Source: Gnetum montanum | Taxonomy: Eukaryota > Streptophyta > Gnetopsida > Gnetales > Gnetaceae | Length of the DNA: 64,000 nt | NCBI GenBank assembly: GCA_015680685.1 | Contig: MNCI01002657.1 | Location: 352,779 to 416,778 of the forward strand | Reading direction: 5' to 3' | The notes under the pieces: model-generated | Told to the model about the DNA's origin: nothing | Database searches by the model: none | The model's input: only the letters and a program-made list of their open reading frames with translations | Translations under genes and position numbers: made by a program | Shown here: positions 22,841-34,587 of the stretch, piece by piece | Layout: the number at the start of each line of letters is the position of its first letter | How positions within the stretch are numbered: position 1 is the stretch's first letter

Positions 22841-25170
22841 ATGTCTTCTTCTCATAGGAGCACTTCTTTGCCCAAGGCAGATACCGTTCATTTGAAAAAG
22901 CCTCAACTATACCAAATCATATATACTCATCCTAATAAGTAGGTGCCAAACTTCACCTTCATCCTACAGTAGGATGAATAGTTGTGATGGCATGACATGA
23001 AGGGAAACATTGTGTTGTCACCCAATCGTGCTACTCCTAAAATGCTCTATCAATTGCTTGCATGATGTGGTCTTCAAGACCACCATGGGAAGTATAATGT
23101 GGAAGATGTTGATGCCAGGGATTATCATCCCATCAAAGTAGAACACTTGTCAGACTAGTAGCTAGAAGAACTATGAGTTTTTGAAGGGAAAAGGGCTTAA
23201 CAATCCTCCATTCCTATTGTACCAACAAGCTAGTGGATAATCCTCTTTTTGACTTTAGCAATGGAGGTTAAAGCTAGAATCTACACTCCATAGATCATAA
23301 TCTTGATTCAAGTAATAAGGAATCAAATGACAAAGAAGGATCTAGAGGGGTATGTCAAGATAGGGATGTTGACAAGAAGCATGATTGTAATCATGGTCAC
23401 GATCACCGAAGAGGCGATAGTAGGCACCATGATGGTGCTGATTCTCCTTCCTCTTTTCCTTTATCATCATCTTCTTCTTCTAGCTTTGACCATGACTATA
23501 GAAGGTGAGATTATGATGGAGGTGATCAAAATGAGTGCATTGATTGATGGGACCATAATAATCAAAGGGACCATCAAGACAAGCAAGATCAAGGATGTAG
23601 ATGTTCAAGAGAGGCACATCGCCATGAACAAAGAAGGAGTAGAGGGCATCGTAGACACCATGATCAAGGCCTTGATGAGCCTCTATTTACTACTTGAAGT
23701 ATGCTTAACATTGTAGAGGTAGTCAGAATCCCAACAAGGCATGTGAAAGATAGTCAGATCAAATAATTAAACATGAACAATACTCCTTGATTTGAAGGAG
23801 GATATAACTCTGATATGCAAAATCATCTTCAAGCTTTCCAAGATGCATATGCCTTGTAAGAAATAGAGAACAAGTGGTAGAAATTGAATTTTTTTCCAAG
23901 GAAACTCATAAAAAAAAAAGAATTGGTACCAGTTGTTAAAACTAGAATCTATCAGATCATGGAGTACCATGCTTGAGATGTTCAATGATAAGTATCAAAT
24001 GTACTCCATAGTGTCCAACTTAAGGAAGCAAATTCAAGGGTGGAAACAAGGAATACACAAACCCTTGGATGTTGCCATTAGCTAATACTATGACTTGATG
24101 CACAGATGTCTTGGCCATGGTTATTCTCAATTGGCTCAACTTCACCACATTGTAGACAAGATTTGTAATGAAATGAGTAAAACCATTGGTGTCTATGCCC
24201 AAGGTAGATTGTCAAAACTAACTTACCCATTAGGTATAAAGTTTAATAGGACAAGTTACCAAAAAGGAGGGTGAACTAAGAAAAAGTGAAAGTGTAGAGG
24301 AGTATAATCATGATCCTTCCATCCACAAGAGGAAGGTTTGATTATACGACAGTGAGGATGAATCCATATTTGATGAGGGAATGCATAACAAAGCCTTGTC
24401 ACTTCAACAATTCCAATCAAAACTTATGGCCAAGGTTGATTAGGTAAGGGACTCTATGGATAGTAGATTTTAAGTTGTTCTCAAAATTGCTGAAGAGTCT
24501 AAAGAACATGGTAGTGACCATGAGTGTAGGAGGTGCAAGGAAGCTGAACATGCATATTGCAAAGGTAAGGATAAAATTGTTGCAATAGAAGAAGTTGTAG
24601 ATAGTGAATTAGATGATGATCATGGATGTGATGTATGTCAGTATGAACATCCCAAGGGATGTTGCTCTATTGCATCATAATTTCAGGAATTTGGGCTGTA
24701 TGCCTCTATTCCATGACTTACAAAAAGGCAAACATCTAGAAGGTTGCCTTATCCTTAAGGTAATCTTAGGCAATTCTGCTAGAAATAGCTATATTATCCA
24801 AGTGGAGCTCCACTACAACTGTACAATAGTAACAACAATGATAGTAATCATAATCATGGGCATTTGCATTTCCAAGGTAACAATACCCTTATTGGTGGCT
24901 TGATCCATATGTTTACCATGTTTACCATCCCATGTTTCCATGTGAATCTTTCAGTCATGTCTCTAATATTCAACCTTACTACCATCTTTCTGATTACTAT
25001 CAAACTCCTTCTTCACATGAAAGAAGGGATGCCACCTTCTATCATTATCCTCCTCCTATCCCTGAACACACTCCTACTTCAGTTGCACAACTACCACCTA
25101 CTCCTATGCAGGAGGAATTGCTCGCTCAACTACAACAATGCAATGCTACAGGGGTTATTAATTTGTAACC
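22841..25170 (+). pseudogene. gag: gag of Athila-like copy C
   Basis: Start ATG at 22841 gives the MSSSH.STS start shared with A and B. A His/Asp/Arg-rich region with an SPSSFPLSSSSSSS run lies at 23400-23500, the gag domain at about 23850-24240 (LEMFNDKYQMYS-like, HRCLGHGYSQLAQL), a glutamate/lysine-rich linker to 24610, a zinc knuckle at 24627-24665 (C-X2-C-X3-H-X4-C), and a Pro-rich linker at 24990-25168 (HYPPPIPEHTPTSVAQLPP) before the protease. The frame is broken repeatedly; the order of parts is complete. Confidence 0.8.
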
Positions 25171-25324
25171 TAATCATCAATTGGAGGGGTTGAATGCCCT
25201 ATCAAAGGAAAGACCTTTCTTTTGACCCCATAGTCCACCTAAGCCTTCACCTACACCCACGGTTGACAACCCTACTCTTGCCTCTTCCTCCATATCAAAT
25301 TCCTTTCGGCCTCCTTCAAACCAA

Positions 25325-25850
25325 ACTCTACCAAGGATCCATACTATAATGCTCACTCATACTGTGTCCAATTGGATCCATGCAGGAAACCTTCCTAGGA
25401 AATTAGCCAACCTTGGAAGTCCTTTAATTTATTTGTAGATTGTTGGGAATGAATCATGTAAGGCTCTTCTCGATTTAGGTTCTAGTGTTAATTTAATTTC
25501 TCATGAGATGTACACTACATGGAACCTAGCTCCTCTTAAGAAGAGCAAAATCATATTCGAATTGCTTCACTAGTCCATCACTATTCCATTAGGACTAATA
25601 GAAGACATTACGACCACTATCTATGGATTGTCTTATTTTATAAATTTACTAGTAATCAAAGTGGAGAACTACAAAGGGGACTTCCCAATCATTATTGGAA
25701 GGGCATGGATAAGCATCATTGATGCAAGAATGGGCATCAAAGATCTTTCCCTAGAGATATCTAAAGAAAATGCATTTGGAAAGATCAAGAAGAAGAGAGT
25801 TCCATGCATCATGTATAATGATACAGAGTGCAATTATGTGTAGAAACTTT
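25325..25850 (+). pseudogene. aspartic protease of copy C
   Basis: Retropepsin domain with the active site reading CKALLDLGSSVNLISHEMY (about 25460-25520) and the second conserved block FPIIIGRAW near 25685. The domain is nearly open from 25450 to 25840 apart from one stop, making it the best preserved protease in the window. The DLGSS active site is the Athila form of D(T/S)G. It leads through a 130-residue linker into the RT start. Confidence 0.8.
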
Positions 25851-25989
25851 GGATCATAAAGTAAGAATATATCTCTGCATGCAAGTAGTGTGTGCTAGAA
25901 GTAGAAATTCAAAGGTATCTGTATGCAATAGCCACAAAATAAGAGGGCAACCAGTGGATAACTACAGATTTAGAAAGTAGCACACTGTG

Positions 25990-26405
25990 CATGGAACTAG
26001 CTGAGAGCTTGACATGTAAATATGTCATGAGCATGGATGAACTAGAGCAAGCTCATCACCAACTCTTTGATGATACAAATGATGATACCTATTGGGGAGA
26101 GTTGGAAATTCCTAAGAATTTCAAGCAACAGCCCATTGAACTAAAAATGTTACCAACTAGAATGAAATATGTATTTTAAAAAAATAAGAAGCTGGTTAAA
26201 ATCAATGTAAGACTTGCTCTAGAAAAAAAGAGATGCTATGGAAGGTAGTTGAAAGATTATTAGCAGCTTTTGCTTGGTTATATCTTGAACTCATAGGGAT
26301 TGATCCTAGGATATGCCAGCATTGCATTTACACTAACTCAGCTATGACGCCAAAATGATAACCATAGAGGTAGTTGAACCCCAAATTTGAACCCCAAATT
26401 AAAGT
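25990..26405 (+). pseudogene. N-terminal stub of reverse transcriptase, copy C
   Basis: The RT linker (MELAESLTCKYVMSMDELEQ, 25991 onward) and GIDPRICQH-like block (about 26295) match copy B at 10500-10180. After LNPKF (26380) the sequence jumps to the RNase H part, so fingers, palm and the FMDD box are missing. Copy B needs about 750 bp for the missing part. A short duplication, 'ttgaaccccaaat' twice, lies right at the junction (26378-26404). Confidence 0.75.
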
Positions 26406-26414
26406 AAATCATCA

Positions 26415-26900
26415 AAGAAAGATGCTCCTTTTATTTGGACATTGAAATGTGAAAAAGAATTTCAGCAATTGAAATAAAAACTTGTAGAAACTCCAATTCT
26501 ACAATTAATTGATTGGTTCAGACCATTTCACATCATGATGGGCACATCAAATTATGCCTTGGAAGTATTGTTGACATAGTTAGATGACAAGAAATGACCA
26601 TACTACATCCACTACATTAGCCGAAGCATTATGGGTGCACAATTGAACTACACCACCATAGAGAAAGAATTGATGGTGGTGGTGTTTGCTCTAGAAAATT
26701 TTAGGCATTATGTGCTTGGATACAAGATGTTTATGCACACTAATCATAGTGGCATCTGCTTCCTAATGAACAAGCCAACGGTAAGCCCTCATGTCATACG
26801 GTGGCTTGTGATCTTGCAGCAATTTGATTTTACAATGGTAGATCAAAAGGGCACTGAGAATGTGGTCATTGATTACTTGTCTTAGTTGCAATGGGATGAC
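26415..26900 (+). pseudogene. RNase H of copy C
   Basis: KDAPFIWTLKCEKEFQQL-like start at about 26418, then DGSNYALE-equivalent sequence and an open stretch at 26631-26885 with YTTIEKELMVVVFALENFR and KPTVSPHVIRWLVILQQFDF. Matches copy B residue by residue over most of its length. It contains a few stops early and reads TENVVIDYLS at its end, the usual RNase H finish in this family. Confidence 0.75.
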
Positions 26901-27059
26901 AAAGAGGATAAAAATCCATAATCTAATACATTTTTTGATGAACTCATCTTTGCTGAGGAAATAACTAAAAAAATGCCCAATGAGCCAAAATGATATGATA
27001 ACATTCTCACCTATCTTCTCACTTAGGAGATGCCACAAGGGTTGGACCATCGAAAGAAA

Positions 27060-27950
27060 TAGTAGCTTCTTCACTAGGTAAAGCACTTCATGGAGATCAT
27101 TGGACACCTCTATAAGGTGTGTGCTAATGGCCTAGTTCATTGTTATGTCCCTGATGCTTATCAACTGCATGTTCTCCAAGACACTCATGAAGGCCCTTGT
27201 GGAGGACACTATGCTGGGAGATGCATGGCCATTAAGATCTTGATGGTATTGGTCAATACTCGTTAGGAATGCTCACCATTTCATCCACTCTTGCGAACGA
27301 TGCCAACAAGATGGTGGAATGATTGCTCAAATGGATGGACCTTAACAATGGATTCAATCGTTAGAACCATTTGACATTTGGGGCATTGATTTCATGGATC
27401 CCATTACATCCATGTCAAATGGAAAGGCATACATCATAGTCGGTGTTGACTATTGTATGAAATGCATAGAATTAGTAGTTTTCATCAACTATACATCCTC
27501 TACTATTTCTCAGTTTCATTAAATAGGTTTGGTGTGCCATGTGCATTGATTCCTGACAATGGAAGTTATTTTACATGCACTACTTTTCGAAAGCTCATGC
27601 AACGCTTGGGGGTTGAACACAAACTCACAACACCTTACCAACCCCAAGCTAATGGTCAAGCTGAGGTTACCAATAGGGAAATCATAAGGATACTAACAAG
27701 AATTGTTAGCAAGTATAGGAAGGACTAGGGTGGCAAACTAAAATGATGCCCTTTGGGCCTACCACTCAACTTGGAAATTTCCTATAGGATACTCTCCCTA
27801 TGAGCTTGTGTATGGCAAACTACCAATGCTTCCTATTCAATTTGAGCTCCATACACTTTCAAAAACTTGTGACCTTTACCTTGACTTAAGTCTAGCCCAA
27901 AAAGAAAGATTAATGAATCTCAACTTGCTAGATGAAAACCAATTAGTAGT
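27060..27950 (+). pseudogene. integrase of copy C, first part (split by E1)
   Basis: Zinc-binding domain from about 27175 (HEGPCGGHYAG) with a disrupted Cys pair near 27290. Core: FDIWGIDFMD (about 27370, frame-broken), then an open stretch 27530-27728 with PDNGSYFTC (second catalytic Asp), GVEHKLTTPYQPQANGQAE (catalytic Glu) and NREIIRILTRIV. The frame proceeds to NLLDENQLV at 27945, where the E1 target duplication begins; it resumes at 46550. Confidence 0.8.
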
Positions 27951-29689
27951 TGTAGCAACCGAAAACGTTGGCGGTTGGAAGAATCCTGGGGGTCGACGGA
28001 CACAATAGTTCCAACCCCGTATCCATGGGAGGATGGTGCTGGGTGTGTGCAGATATGGGGTGCCCTGAATGGTTTGGTCAATTAGATAGGGACTTACATC
28101 GGCATCAATATAGCCTTTTGCAACATAAATAATGCGAAGTGCGAGATAGTGCTTACGGGTAAATAAAGTAGGAAAGAAACTATAAAAGTGTAACAGTAAT
28201 ATGAAATAATGCTTAAAGGTGAAAAAAATAGAAAATAATGCAAAGAAAGAAGACAGTAAATGGGAAACAAAGTAAAGTATGGTTAGAAACATGCACTGCT
28301 CCAAAGCTACAAACACGTCCAGCCAGGGTGGATACAATCTGCTACACAGCACGATGGAGTACAAAAATCCTGAGAGTAACTAGGACGTGCCGAGAAAAAA
28401 GAGCTATGCACTTGGATGCGTGTTCATATACAAACAATGTAGGGCTCTACCAAGGTGGTAGAATGGAGACAGGGACCTTTCGCTGGCTAAGAGAGGATCG
28501 CTGTTTATAGTGTTAGACAGATGACTTTGATTATTACAATGCTGGCCAGAGGGGAAATATTTGTTTCAGAATTTCAAAGTTCCCACTACTTGGAAGTTGT
28601 TTGCTTCCAGAAAGATGCGAACTCTTTTGAAATTGCCAACTTTACAAATTGTTGGCTTTTCCAAATTGAAGGTCTGGTTTTTTTAGCAAAACATTGCTGG
28701 CTTGTTATATGTTGTTTGCCGGGATATTTATAGGGCTGAAGGTAAGAAAAAAGGGTGATTTTAATGCTACGTGCTGCAGGCTTGTGTTATCTTACTAGCA
28801 CTACTTGAGCCATCTGTGATCATTGGGCTTACATGACCATTGTGATGCGAACCTGCCATGCAATAACTATGATCCCACCACGCCATAATCGCGTCGTTAG
28901 CGTTTGGGGACGTGTGCCAATGGTCCGATTAGGTGGAGTGCATTGATGTCATGCAACCACCTACATGCCTCGTTGTGCTTTGTGATGTAGCATGCTAGAT
29001 GTAGTGTAGCATATTGTTGCACATTCTGCTGTTTGTTACTGCTTTCTACACTATGCTACGCTACGTAGCGTAGTGTAGCGTAGCAACTTGCCTTAGTCGC
29101 AAGAGTTTCACTGATTTGCAATCTTTCTCCTACGATGCAAGTCTTGCGAACTCTGTTGACTCCACCTTTTGAACTACCTTCTGTCTCTTCCGTAGGATTG
29201 CTACGCCTCGTTGCACTATGTAGCTCAGCGTAGCGTAGTAGCAGAAATAGTCCAATGCTTCTTGACGAAAAGGGACATCACTGCAGAACTCAAAATTGGG
29301 TGAGGGGAATGGGTAGTGAAGTCGTTGCCATGCTATGCTATGTGATGTCGCATAGCGTAGCACTTCGTTCTGCCATGGTCTTCTAAAGCTTGCTACGCTA
29401 CATAGCGTCGCAGGCTTTGTGACTTAGAAAACTTGTCGAACTGTTTCTTGCGCATCCAGGATGCTACCGTCGATTCCGCACGCTGTTCCTGAGCAGGCTG
29501 CCAGCTGTTTAGGCTACTTTGGTGGGCAGGCAGTATGGTACAGAACCTGTCCATGCTCAAAGTAGAAAATTTTCCGAACTAGCTGACCTGGACTCAGAAT
29601 GTTCTTCTCCTAATGAATTGCCATCGTGCTGTGTAGACTACAAGATCCTGGTGAAGCAAGGATGACCCCACATTTTTTAGGGTGTTTCA
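27951..29689 (-). repeat. 3' LTR of E1
   Basis: 1739 bp on the minus strand from TGAAACACCC (29689) to CGGTTGCTACA (27951). Differences from the other LTR are mostly C/T and G/A. U3 has a perfect 18-bp palindrome CTACGCTACGTAGCGTAG near 29056-29073 and further TAGCGTAGC copies to 29415. TATA box at 28732-28725. Confidence 0.92.
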
Positions 29690-29704
29690 TTGGCCCCTGT
29701 TTGT
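29690..29704 (-). promoter_or_regulatory. Polypurine-tract-like sequence of E1
   Basis: The minus strand reads AACAGGGGCCAA immediately before the 3' LTR. It is only partly purine, but its position fits the plus-strand primer. Confidence 0.4.
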
Positions 29705-30677
29705 CGACGTCTAGAGAACAGGCTCGATGGATGTTGGTAAAGAATACAAAACACCACAGTAGGTGAAATGCTAAAGTTTTCACTTGGTGAGTGTTGAGAC
29801 ATCGCTTGGCTATGCTTGAGAGTGTTGCATTGATTTTGTAGAGGTTAAGGTAGAGAGCAAAGATGATGTTTAGTCGAGTCCTTAGTTAGAGCGTTTACAT
29901 TTTCATCTCTAGCTGGCACTGTTCTTCAACATCCTGTAGGCAGGCGTCCCCTCCATAGGATGAGTTGTGTTACATCTATGGAGGGCTTTGACTTACCTAC
30001 TACAACCTTCCGCACGGCGAGCTGTGTTACGCACGTGTCGAAATTTGCACTCTGAAGTAGTTGAGATAGTCGAGGCATTCACTTTGCGACGCTATAATGT
30101 TTGCTGCTATAGCAAGATGCATCTGTGAGGATGAGGTCTTGTTGGATGCTGACATTGTTGTTACTTTTGGGCATCGTTGTTGGTGTGAGATGCCCAAAGT
30201 AGGGAGGCCAGCAGCGGTCCTGGCAGCACCAGTCACGGGGAAGCTGGTTCCCAAGGCACCAGGGGCATAGATGCACTGGAATCCCCACCAAAGGAATGCA
30301 TGCTTAGTTTAGCTATGAGATTAGCTACCACATAGCTGAACATTGCAGAAGCTAAAACCTTGGCAAGGAACTGAAGAGCAATAATACTGTGGCTAGTCCA
30401 CAATACTTTCAGCACCTCAGAAGCAGGAACGAGCCCAGGAACTACTGTTAGGGCAGTGGGTCGTGGCGACGGTAGGTTCGAAGGGCCCGTATGACATCAT
30501 ATAACATCTTCAAAGGATCAGCATGACACCGAGGGTGGTGATGCATATGCCCTGGACTGTGTTCTCCTTGCGTTGAGAATTACGTCCTGGAGTTGCGATG
30601 TCCCACCCATGCGTCGGTATCACACCCCTTTTTTTGAAACGTATCTGATGGTGGTGCATGTTGAGGGTGCGACACGA
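29705..30677 (-). other. 3' UTR of E1 between repeat array and LTR
   Basis: About 970 bp, GC-richer than the surroundings. A minus-strand frame at 30291-30079 is rich in Cys and Trp but has no match I recognise and is not evidently kept in E2. No other structure seen. Confidence 0.5.
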
Positions 30678-30985
30678 ACCTAGTTTAAGGTCTTGGTAGA
30701 CTGTGTGCTAATTTAAGGTCCCAGTAGACCGCTATGCTAGTTTAAGGTCCCAGCGGACCGCTGTGCTAGTTTAAGGTCCCAGAAGACCGTACATGCCAGT
30801 TTTGCATCGTAGTGGATGTGCAATGCCAGTTTATAGTCATAGTGGATTAATAGTGCCAGGTTTTCGTTGTGGTGGACGGTTGCTACCAGTTTAACGTCAT
30901 GGCGGACATTGCTCGATGCTACTAGTTTATTGTCATTGTGGACACTACCTGGTGCAGCTGCCAGTTTATCATCATAGTGGATGGT
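30678..30985 (-). repeat. 3' UTR tandem array of E1, ~9 units of 30-40 bp
   Basis: The plus strand repeats CTAGTTTAAGGTCCCAG.(G/A)GACCG and drifting versions (CCAGTTTATAGTCATAGTGGAT). On the element strand the core reads CC.CTATGAC.TTAAACTGGCA. It lies just after the integrase stop. E2 has a matching array. Variable tandem repeats in this place are known for Tat elements and can seed satellites. Confidence 0.85.
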
Positions 30986-31006
30986 GCTTGTTGTTGCCGT
31001 TGCACT

Positions 31007-32110
31007 TCAGACGTAGTAGGGCTTGAGGTATGTGTGGTTCACTGGGTTGGTGAACTCGTTGCCATCCATGTCTGCTAGCTTGAAGGCTCCATTCTTGAAG
31101 ACTTTAGCGACCACGTAAGGACCTTCCTAGTTGGCTGAGAACTTACTTACGTGTTCACGGATGACCTTGAGGATGAGGTCTCCCGTCTGCACTGGTCGTC
31201 GATGCGGGTCTGCATGGTGCTTCTGCTATTATTTATTCTGGTAGTGCTCAATTCGTCTCAGTGTCTGCATGCATTCCTTTTCCATTGAGTTGAGATCGAT
31301 GGTCCGTGATTCATTGTTTTGGGCTTCGCTTACAGTGTCGGATAGGATCATCCGATGTGAGGGTACCTACAACTCAAGAGGCAATATAGCTTTAGATCTG
31401 TAAACAAGACTGTAAGGGGTCTTACTTGTCATAGTTTTGCAAGTTGTCTAATAGGCCCAGAGGACATAGAGTATTTGCTCATGCCACCGTATCTTGTTGT
31501 TGTTAAGCATCTGCTTTAGTAAGTTGATGATGGACTTATTTATAGCCTCTGCCTACTCGTTTGCCTACAGATAATAAGGGGAAGAAAATTATTATTTAAT
31601 TCCTAGGTTGCTACAGAAGGTTCGGGTTTCCATACTATTGAACTATGGTCCATTGTCGGTCACAATAGTCATCGGGAGTCCAAACCTAGTTATAATGTTA
31701 TCGAGGATGAAATGGTAGATTTGCTGAGACGTCGTTTTCCTTAGGAGAATAGCTTCCACCCACTTAGTAAAATACTCTGTGGCAATGATAATGAAGCTAT
31801 GCCCTGCGGAGGACTTAGGTGTGATAGGCCCTATGAGGTCTAGTCCCCATCATTGGAGGGCCACGTAATTTGGGTTGGGTGTAGGCTTGTAGGTGCTATG
31901 TGTATGAAGTTTGCATATCTCTGGCATGTGTCACATGTCTTGACCTTTGACAGGTAGTCACGCTCCATGTAGGGCCAATAGTACCCTAGGCGTCTGATTT
32001 TTGCAGCCATAGCCTTGGGTGCTATGTGTCCATCGCACAACCCTTCATGAATCTCATTAACTACCTTTTGTGCCTGCTTACCATCCACACATGCCAGTAA
32101 TATCCCATCG
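31007..32110 (-). pseudogene. integrase of E1
   Basis: Zinc-binding domain at 32088-31900 with HEGLCDGHIAP and TCDTCQRYA (H-H-C-C). The core region includes LDLIGPITPKSSAGHSFIII (first Asp, about 31830) and IVTDNGP (second Asp, about 31650). The C-terminal part has LILKVIREHV and FKLADMDGNEFTNPVNHTYL before the stop at 31009-31007. Frame breaks near 31840 and several stops. No chromodomain. E2 has the counterpart at 61713-62849. Confidence 0.8.
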
Positions 32111-32339
32111 TAGGATCCTTAGCATAGGGCATCATTTCCCATGAGCACGTATTGCCAAGTGCGTTTGCAGATTGCATCTCTTTGAGCTAATGTCAATCCA
32201 CCTGGGGATTCACCATGCTGTAAATAAGCTTTAATGTTATCGTATCACTCTAGGGTGTTTGTAGCATCGACAGAGGCCACGTGTTCCGCCTGAGTGATAG
32301 GCTCCACACATTCTATGATAGCAGTTGGCAGGTTTGCCA

Positions 32340-33270
32340 AGGAATGCGATGGGATGTTTAACACTAGGGTAGCTAAGGCGTCTGCTACTATGTTCTTGTT
32401 GCATGGCATGTGTTGCACATTAGTGGTCACGAATTACTTCAGTAATATTTTTGCTAGGTCGCAGTAGGGTTGCAGGTGCATAGCCTTGCAAGCATAGACT
32501 TTGGTGATTTGATTCACGACTAGTTGTGAATCTCCCCTGGATCGCCAGGTGTTGTACATGTATCATGTGGGCAGTTAAAAGGCCTTTGAGTAGCCCTTCG
32601 TACTTTGCCACATTGTTGGTGCAAGGGAATGCAAAATGATAAGCGGATGGGTACATTTTCCTAGAGGGAAATGTGATTGTGGTAGTGGCACTACCTTCTC
32701 GTGTGGTTGAGGCATCATCGAAGTGTAAGGTTACCTTGAAATGCAATGGGACGATGGCAACATTACTAACGTATTCATCTGGGAACTCGGGATCTACAGT
32801 TGCCTGGTCATCGACTGGCGAGGTCACCAGTTGGGTTGCTATGACTTGGCCATTTATCGACGATTGAATTACATAATGTAGGTCAAACTCTGCGGTTATT
32901 GCTTTCCATCGAGCTATCTTGCTACTTTCGTACAGGTTACTGGTGATAGCCTAGAGTATGTTACTTTTGAAAATGATGTTGGTTGTGCTACGGAATAGGT
33001 AGTGCCACCACTTTTTTAGTGTGAACACTAAGGGTAGGCAGTTCCTTTCCACATCGTTGTATTTTTCCTTGTATGCTATCAGTGCGTGGCTCAGGTAATG
33101 CACTGGTATCTTAGAACTGTCATCCCGCTTTTGACATAGTAGTGCGGCTATGAATGCGTCGGAGATGGCAAGGTATATGAAGAAAGGCTTGTCCCTTTTC
33201 AGCGGGTGTATCGTTGGGAGGTGCGAGAGCTCCTTCTTCAGGTTATCGAAGGCTTATTAACACTGGGCTA
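32340..33270 (-). pseudogene. Two RNase H domains of E1
   Basis: The first domain (about 33270-32880) follows RT directly (IPVHYLSHALIAYKEKYNDVE, KARWKAITAEFDLHYV-like) and is the usual Ty3/gypsy RNase H. The second (32827-32340) is the archaeal-type domain: LHFDDAST, SAYHFAFPCTNNVAKYEGLL, VQHMPCNKNIVADALATLV. Presence of both is a known hallmark of Tat-lineage elements. In the second domain the FDDAS start and the final NKNIVADALA Asp are kept, while the middle is frame-shifted near 32550. Confidence 0.75.
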
Positions 33271-34460
33271 TCCACTCAAAGTTAACCCCCTTCTTTAGAA
33301 GATGTTGCATGGGGTGTAACTTGTCGGTCAACTTTGGTATAAACCTCTGAATGAATTGCACTCTACCTTGTAAACCACGTAACTCCTTAGATTTGTAGGG
33401 AGGCTAGATTGATGATGGCCTTGACTTTGTCTAGGTCCACCCGTATTCCAACCTTTGATACTACAAACCCTAACATGTGTCCGATCTTTACCTTGAAGAC
33501 ACACTTCTTAGGATTAAGACATAAATTGTGCCTTTGGCAGCACTCAAGGACTAACTCTAGATCGCATGGGTGGTGGGCTGCCTCTTTGGACTTAACTGCT
33601 ATATCATCCACGTAATCATTTAACGTTTCTAAGATGTAGTCGCTGAAAATGTAGGTCATGGCTCATTGGTAGGTTTCTCCAACATTCTTGAGCCCGAAAG
33701 ACATCATGGTATAGTAGAAGGTTCCCCATGGAGTCATGAAGGTTGTCGACAGCTGGTGCTCTAGGTTGTATCCAGAGAAGCCATCCATGAAGGATAGCAA
33801 AGCATGACTAGTCGTGATGTCGATGAGTTGGTCGATGCTTGGGAGTGGGAAGTTGTATTTGATCATTGCCTTGTTCAAGTCTCAAAAGTCTATAAAAATT
33901 CATATCCCTCCTACTTTCTTCAAAACTACAACGATGTTGGACACCCACTCTGAATAGTCGACCGCGCAGATGAAACCTGCTTGGTATAACTTAGTGATTT
34001 CGTCCCTTACGGCTAGTGCGATTTTTGGCTTAATCTTACACATCTTTTGCTTGACTACCCTTATGTGTGGATCTAGGATGATGTTATGCTGAATCAGCCA
34101 TGGATCTAGACCCGGCATGTCACTGTATGACCATGTGAAAACATCAATGTGATCCTATAAAGTCTTAACTATGCCCTCATGTATTTGTGTGTCTAGGAGG
34201 GAGCTAAGTCTTAATGTATTTACCTCCCTTCTTGACGTGGTTATGGGTATCTCGACAAGAGGATCCTTAGTTACATCCTCGGCCTCTAAATCTAGGGCAT
34301 GGACCAGGTGTCTGGGCCAATCTGGGGGTGCTTCTAAGGTTGCTATAGTGTTAATCGTAATCGACCCCCAGTCAATCATGTCGGGGTTCAACTGTCTCGT
34401 GAGCTTGCCTTGTGGCCCTGCTAACATTAGAGGCATGGAAAGGGCACAACAGGTTTCCAT
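33270..34460 (-). pseudogene. reverse transcriptase of E1
   Basis: Opens at 34460 (METCCALSMPLM) with a linker that E2 shares (LVHALDLEAEDVTKDPL). RT proper: MPGLDPWLIQHNI (34118), YQAGFICAVDYSEWVSNIVV (about 33985), DGFSGYN (about 33780), FMTPWGTFYYTMMSFGLKN (33740), catalytic YVDDIAVKSK (about 33610) and GHMLGFVVSKVGI (33490). YVDD is intact here. The frame changes near 33890 and 33660. Tat-type RT by wording. E2 carries the counterpart at 59780-60544. Confidence 0.85.
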
Positions 34461-34524
34461 CTCTTGCTTGACCTACCATCATAAGATGAAAGCCTGGGTA
34501 AGGGTCATCAGAGATTGTGTGAAA

Positions 34525-34545
34525 TGCAAATCTGCAAAGCAACAC
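34525..34545 (-). promoter_or_regulatory. Candidate sense-strand 3' splice site before RT of E1
   Basis: The minus strand reads GTGTTGCTTTGCAG then ATTTGC, with the junction at 34532/34531. It lies 70 bp before the RT-frame ATG at 34460. E2 has GTTGTTTTGTAG at the same place (59359). This would be the acceptor of an intron removing the antisense gene from the E1 transcript. The donor is not clear; AAGGTCAAG just before the gag-pro stop is one weak candidate. Confidence 0.4.
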
Positions 34546-34587
34546 CGAGATGTGACTTGCTAAGTAAGGTGATGTAAAGATTGGGAG

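Noticed and set aside
23303-23716. A 137-residue open frame on the plus strand
   Set aside because: It overlaps the His/Asp/Ser-rich gag part of copy C in another frame. The methionine/isoleucine-rich product is what the complement of that repetitive coding region gives; the real gag frame is recognisable beside it.
28238-28510. Open frames inside the E1 LTRs (also 27876-28364 and 44802-45170)
   Set aside because: They fall in LTR sequence, have no recognisable domain, and differ in length between the two LTR copies.
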